Shown: piece by piece, positions 63,255-64,000 of the stretch | Numbering within the stretch: position 1 is the stretch's first letter | Layout of the letters: each line of letters opens with the position of its first letter | Origin: Avena insularis | Taxonomy: Eukaryota > Streptophyta > Magnoliopsida > Poales > Poaceae | Direction of reading: 5' to 3' | Assembly (NCBI GenBank): GCA_023614405.1 | Contig: CM042694.1 | Coordinates: forward strand, 134,297,711 to 134,361,710 | DNA: 64,000 nucleotides | Position numbers and translations under genes: made by a program | The notes under the pieces: generated by a model | Told to the model about the DNA's origin: nothing | What the model saw: the letters and a program-made list of their open reading frames with translations, nothing else | Databases searched by the model: none

Positions 63255-64000
63255 GGTACATCAAGTGATCCTTTGAGGGAACCTCAGGATTCGCCGCCCC
63301 TTGATGATACTTTGGCACCACCGCGCTCCAGGGTGGATGAGTTGTCGCTGCTTTCGCGACTGTGTGATCGCGTGACGCAGTTGGAGCGTGAATTGCCCGT
63401 GCTCCGCAGTAACGCAGATGTATGGAAGTCAAAGGCAGAGAAGGTCACCGCCCGAGAACAGTATCTGCTAGGGGAGATGACGCAGCTGGGCGACCAATTT
63501 AAGTGTTAGTTTGCTTCCTCTTGTCTTTTCCTTGTAGTCACTCGCAATGTTGTGCTGTCCTTATGCTTCTGTTGTTGCTTTGTATAGTTGTCAGCGCACG
63601 CCATCCGCAGGATGAGAAGGATAGGATTGCTATTCGCATGCATGATCTGACCCAAGAGCAACTTCAGGAGAGTGGATACTTCTGTGTGGATCATGATTGT
63701 GCGATTGCGCTGGCGACCCTATAGGATCGTGCATCGCGAGTGCTGCACTTTCTGAAGAAGTCGTAGTCATGCTTGAAAAACATTTATCAGACGATGTTCC
63801 CGCTAGATGTTGCACCATCAAGCCTGCTAGCCCTTCTTGCCAAGTTCCAAGACCTGGCTGCGGTTCGCGAATGTGTAAGGCAACAGTTGGTGGCTGGTGT
63901 CAAGGCTACTCTATCGCTGGTGCGATTGCATAGGCCTGACGTAGACATTGCGGCAATTGCGGCTGGGCCACCTGCACCACCAGCAGGTTCTGCTTGGAAT
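63255..64000 (+). pseudogene. Second antisense unit of the outer Gypsy (coiled coil), partial
   Basis: After the stop at 63100 and an acceptor near 63254, a Leu/Glu-rich reading (RVDELSLLSRLCDRVTQLER, ELPVLRSNADVWKSKAEKV) to about 63506, an intron, then HPQDEKDRIAIRMHDLTQEQ and YFCVDHDCAIALATL-stop (TAG at 63722), then frame changes up to RECVRQQLVAGVKATLSLVR and the window end. Corresponds to 54716-55506 in Gypsy-2. Confidence 0.65.

Larger units (their letters stand above)
45688..64000 (-). mobile_element. Outer Gypsy LTR retrotransposon (partial in window)
   Basis: Minus-strand element whose 3' LTR is 45688-46176; its 5' LTR and gag-pol lie beyond 64000. The visible part consists of the LTR, the PPT region and the antisense gene (47338-49890, continuing 62674-64000), interrupted by Gypsy-2 at 49896-62668. 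It is inserted in the LINE; the left 5 bases CCATC (45683-45687) are the expected TSD but the other copy is outside. The LTR is clearly related to those of Gypsy-2 but more diverged, so this is an older copy of the same family. Confidence 0.87.

Overview
The window is nuclear DNA from a grass, most likely a Triticeae or other Pooideae species with a large, repeat-rich genome. The reasons are a Caspar-like CACTA element with CACTAGTAGAAA termini and CCGGTT/AACCGG subterminal repeats, a solo LTR whose end resembles Angela/WIS/BARE, an Au-like SINE, several Stowaway-type MITEs, and two ordinary grass gene families (DUF4220/DUF594 and F-box). Family names are from recognition only; no database was searched. 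Nothing looks bacterial, and there is no CRISPR array, rRNA gene or real tRNA gene.

Layout. 1-1640: intergenic, with a degenerate CYK-type GC-rich repeat. 1639-3740 (minus): DUF4220/DUF594 membrane protein gene with two frameshifts. 4901-22417: two related non-autonomous Helitrons. Helitron 1 (4905-8736) appears inserted only 4 nt inside the 5' end of Helitron 2 (4901-4904 + 8737-22417). Helitron 2 also holds a SINE (21199-21499) and a complete Gypsy LTR retrotransposon, Gypsy-1 (9378-20566, TSD AGAAG), which has lost its integrase. 22418-27351: two copies of an unidentified duplicated segment flanking a hAT-like fragment; the second copy is split by a solo Copia-type LTR (25390-26901, TSD CATAT). 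27352-30250: mostly featureless, with a MITE nested in a MITE. 30252-31431 (minus): F-box gene, probably broken. 31815-44192: a large CACTA transposon with a decayed TNP2 transposase, a second gene of Transposase_24 type leading into Ulp1-like protease exons, miRNA-like hairpins, internal subterminal-type repeats, a MITE and a 389-bp palindrome. 44193-45687 (minus): 3' coding part of a LINE. 45688-64000: an outer Gypsy element (minus strand, only its 3' LTR and antisense gene visible) interrupted by a complete relative, Gypsy-2 (49896-62668, TSD TCAGT).

Insertion order can be read from the nesting: LINE, then outer Gypsy, then Gypsy-2 inside the outer element's antisense gene; and Helitron 2, then Helitron 1 and Gypsy-1 inside it. 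The two Gypsy-2 LTRs differ at about 13 of 480 positions by eye, mostly transitions, so it is fairly recent.

The most interesting common theme is that all three Gypsy elements carry, between pol and the 3' LTR and on the opposite strand, a multi-exon gene. It begins with a Transposase_28 ('putative gypsy-type transposon') domain and continues into acidic and coiled-coil exons with GT-AG introns. Each also has decoy polypurine-tract motifs near the 3' LTR. Most coding regions in the window carry stops or frameshifts; several stops fit C-to-T change at CAG or CGA-type codons.
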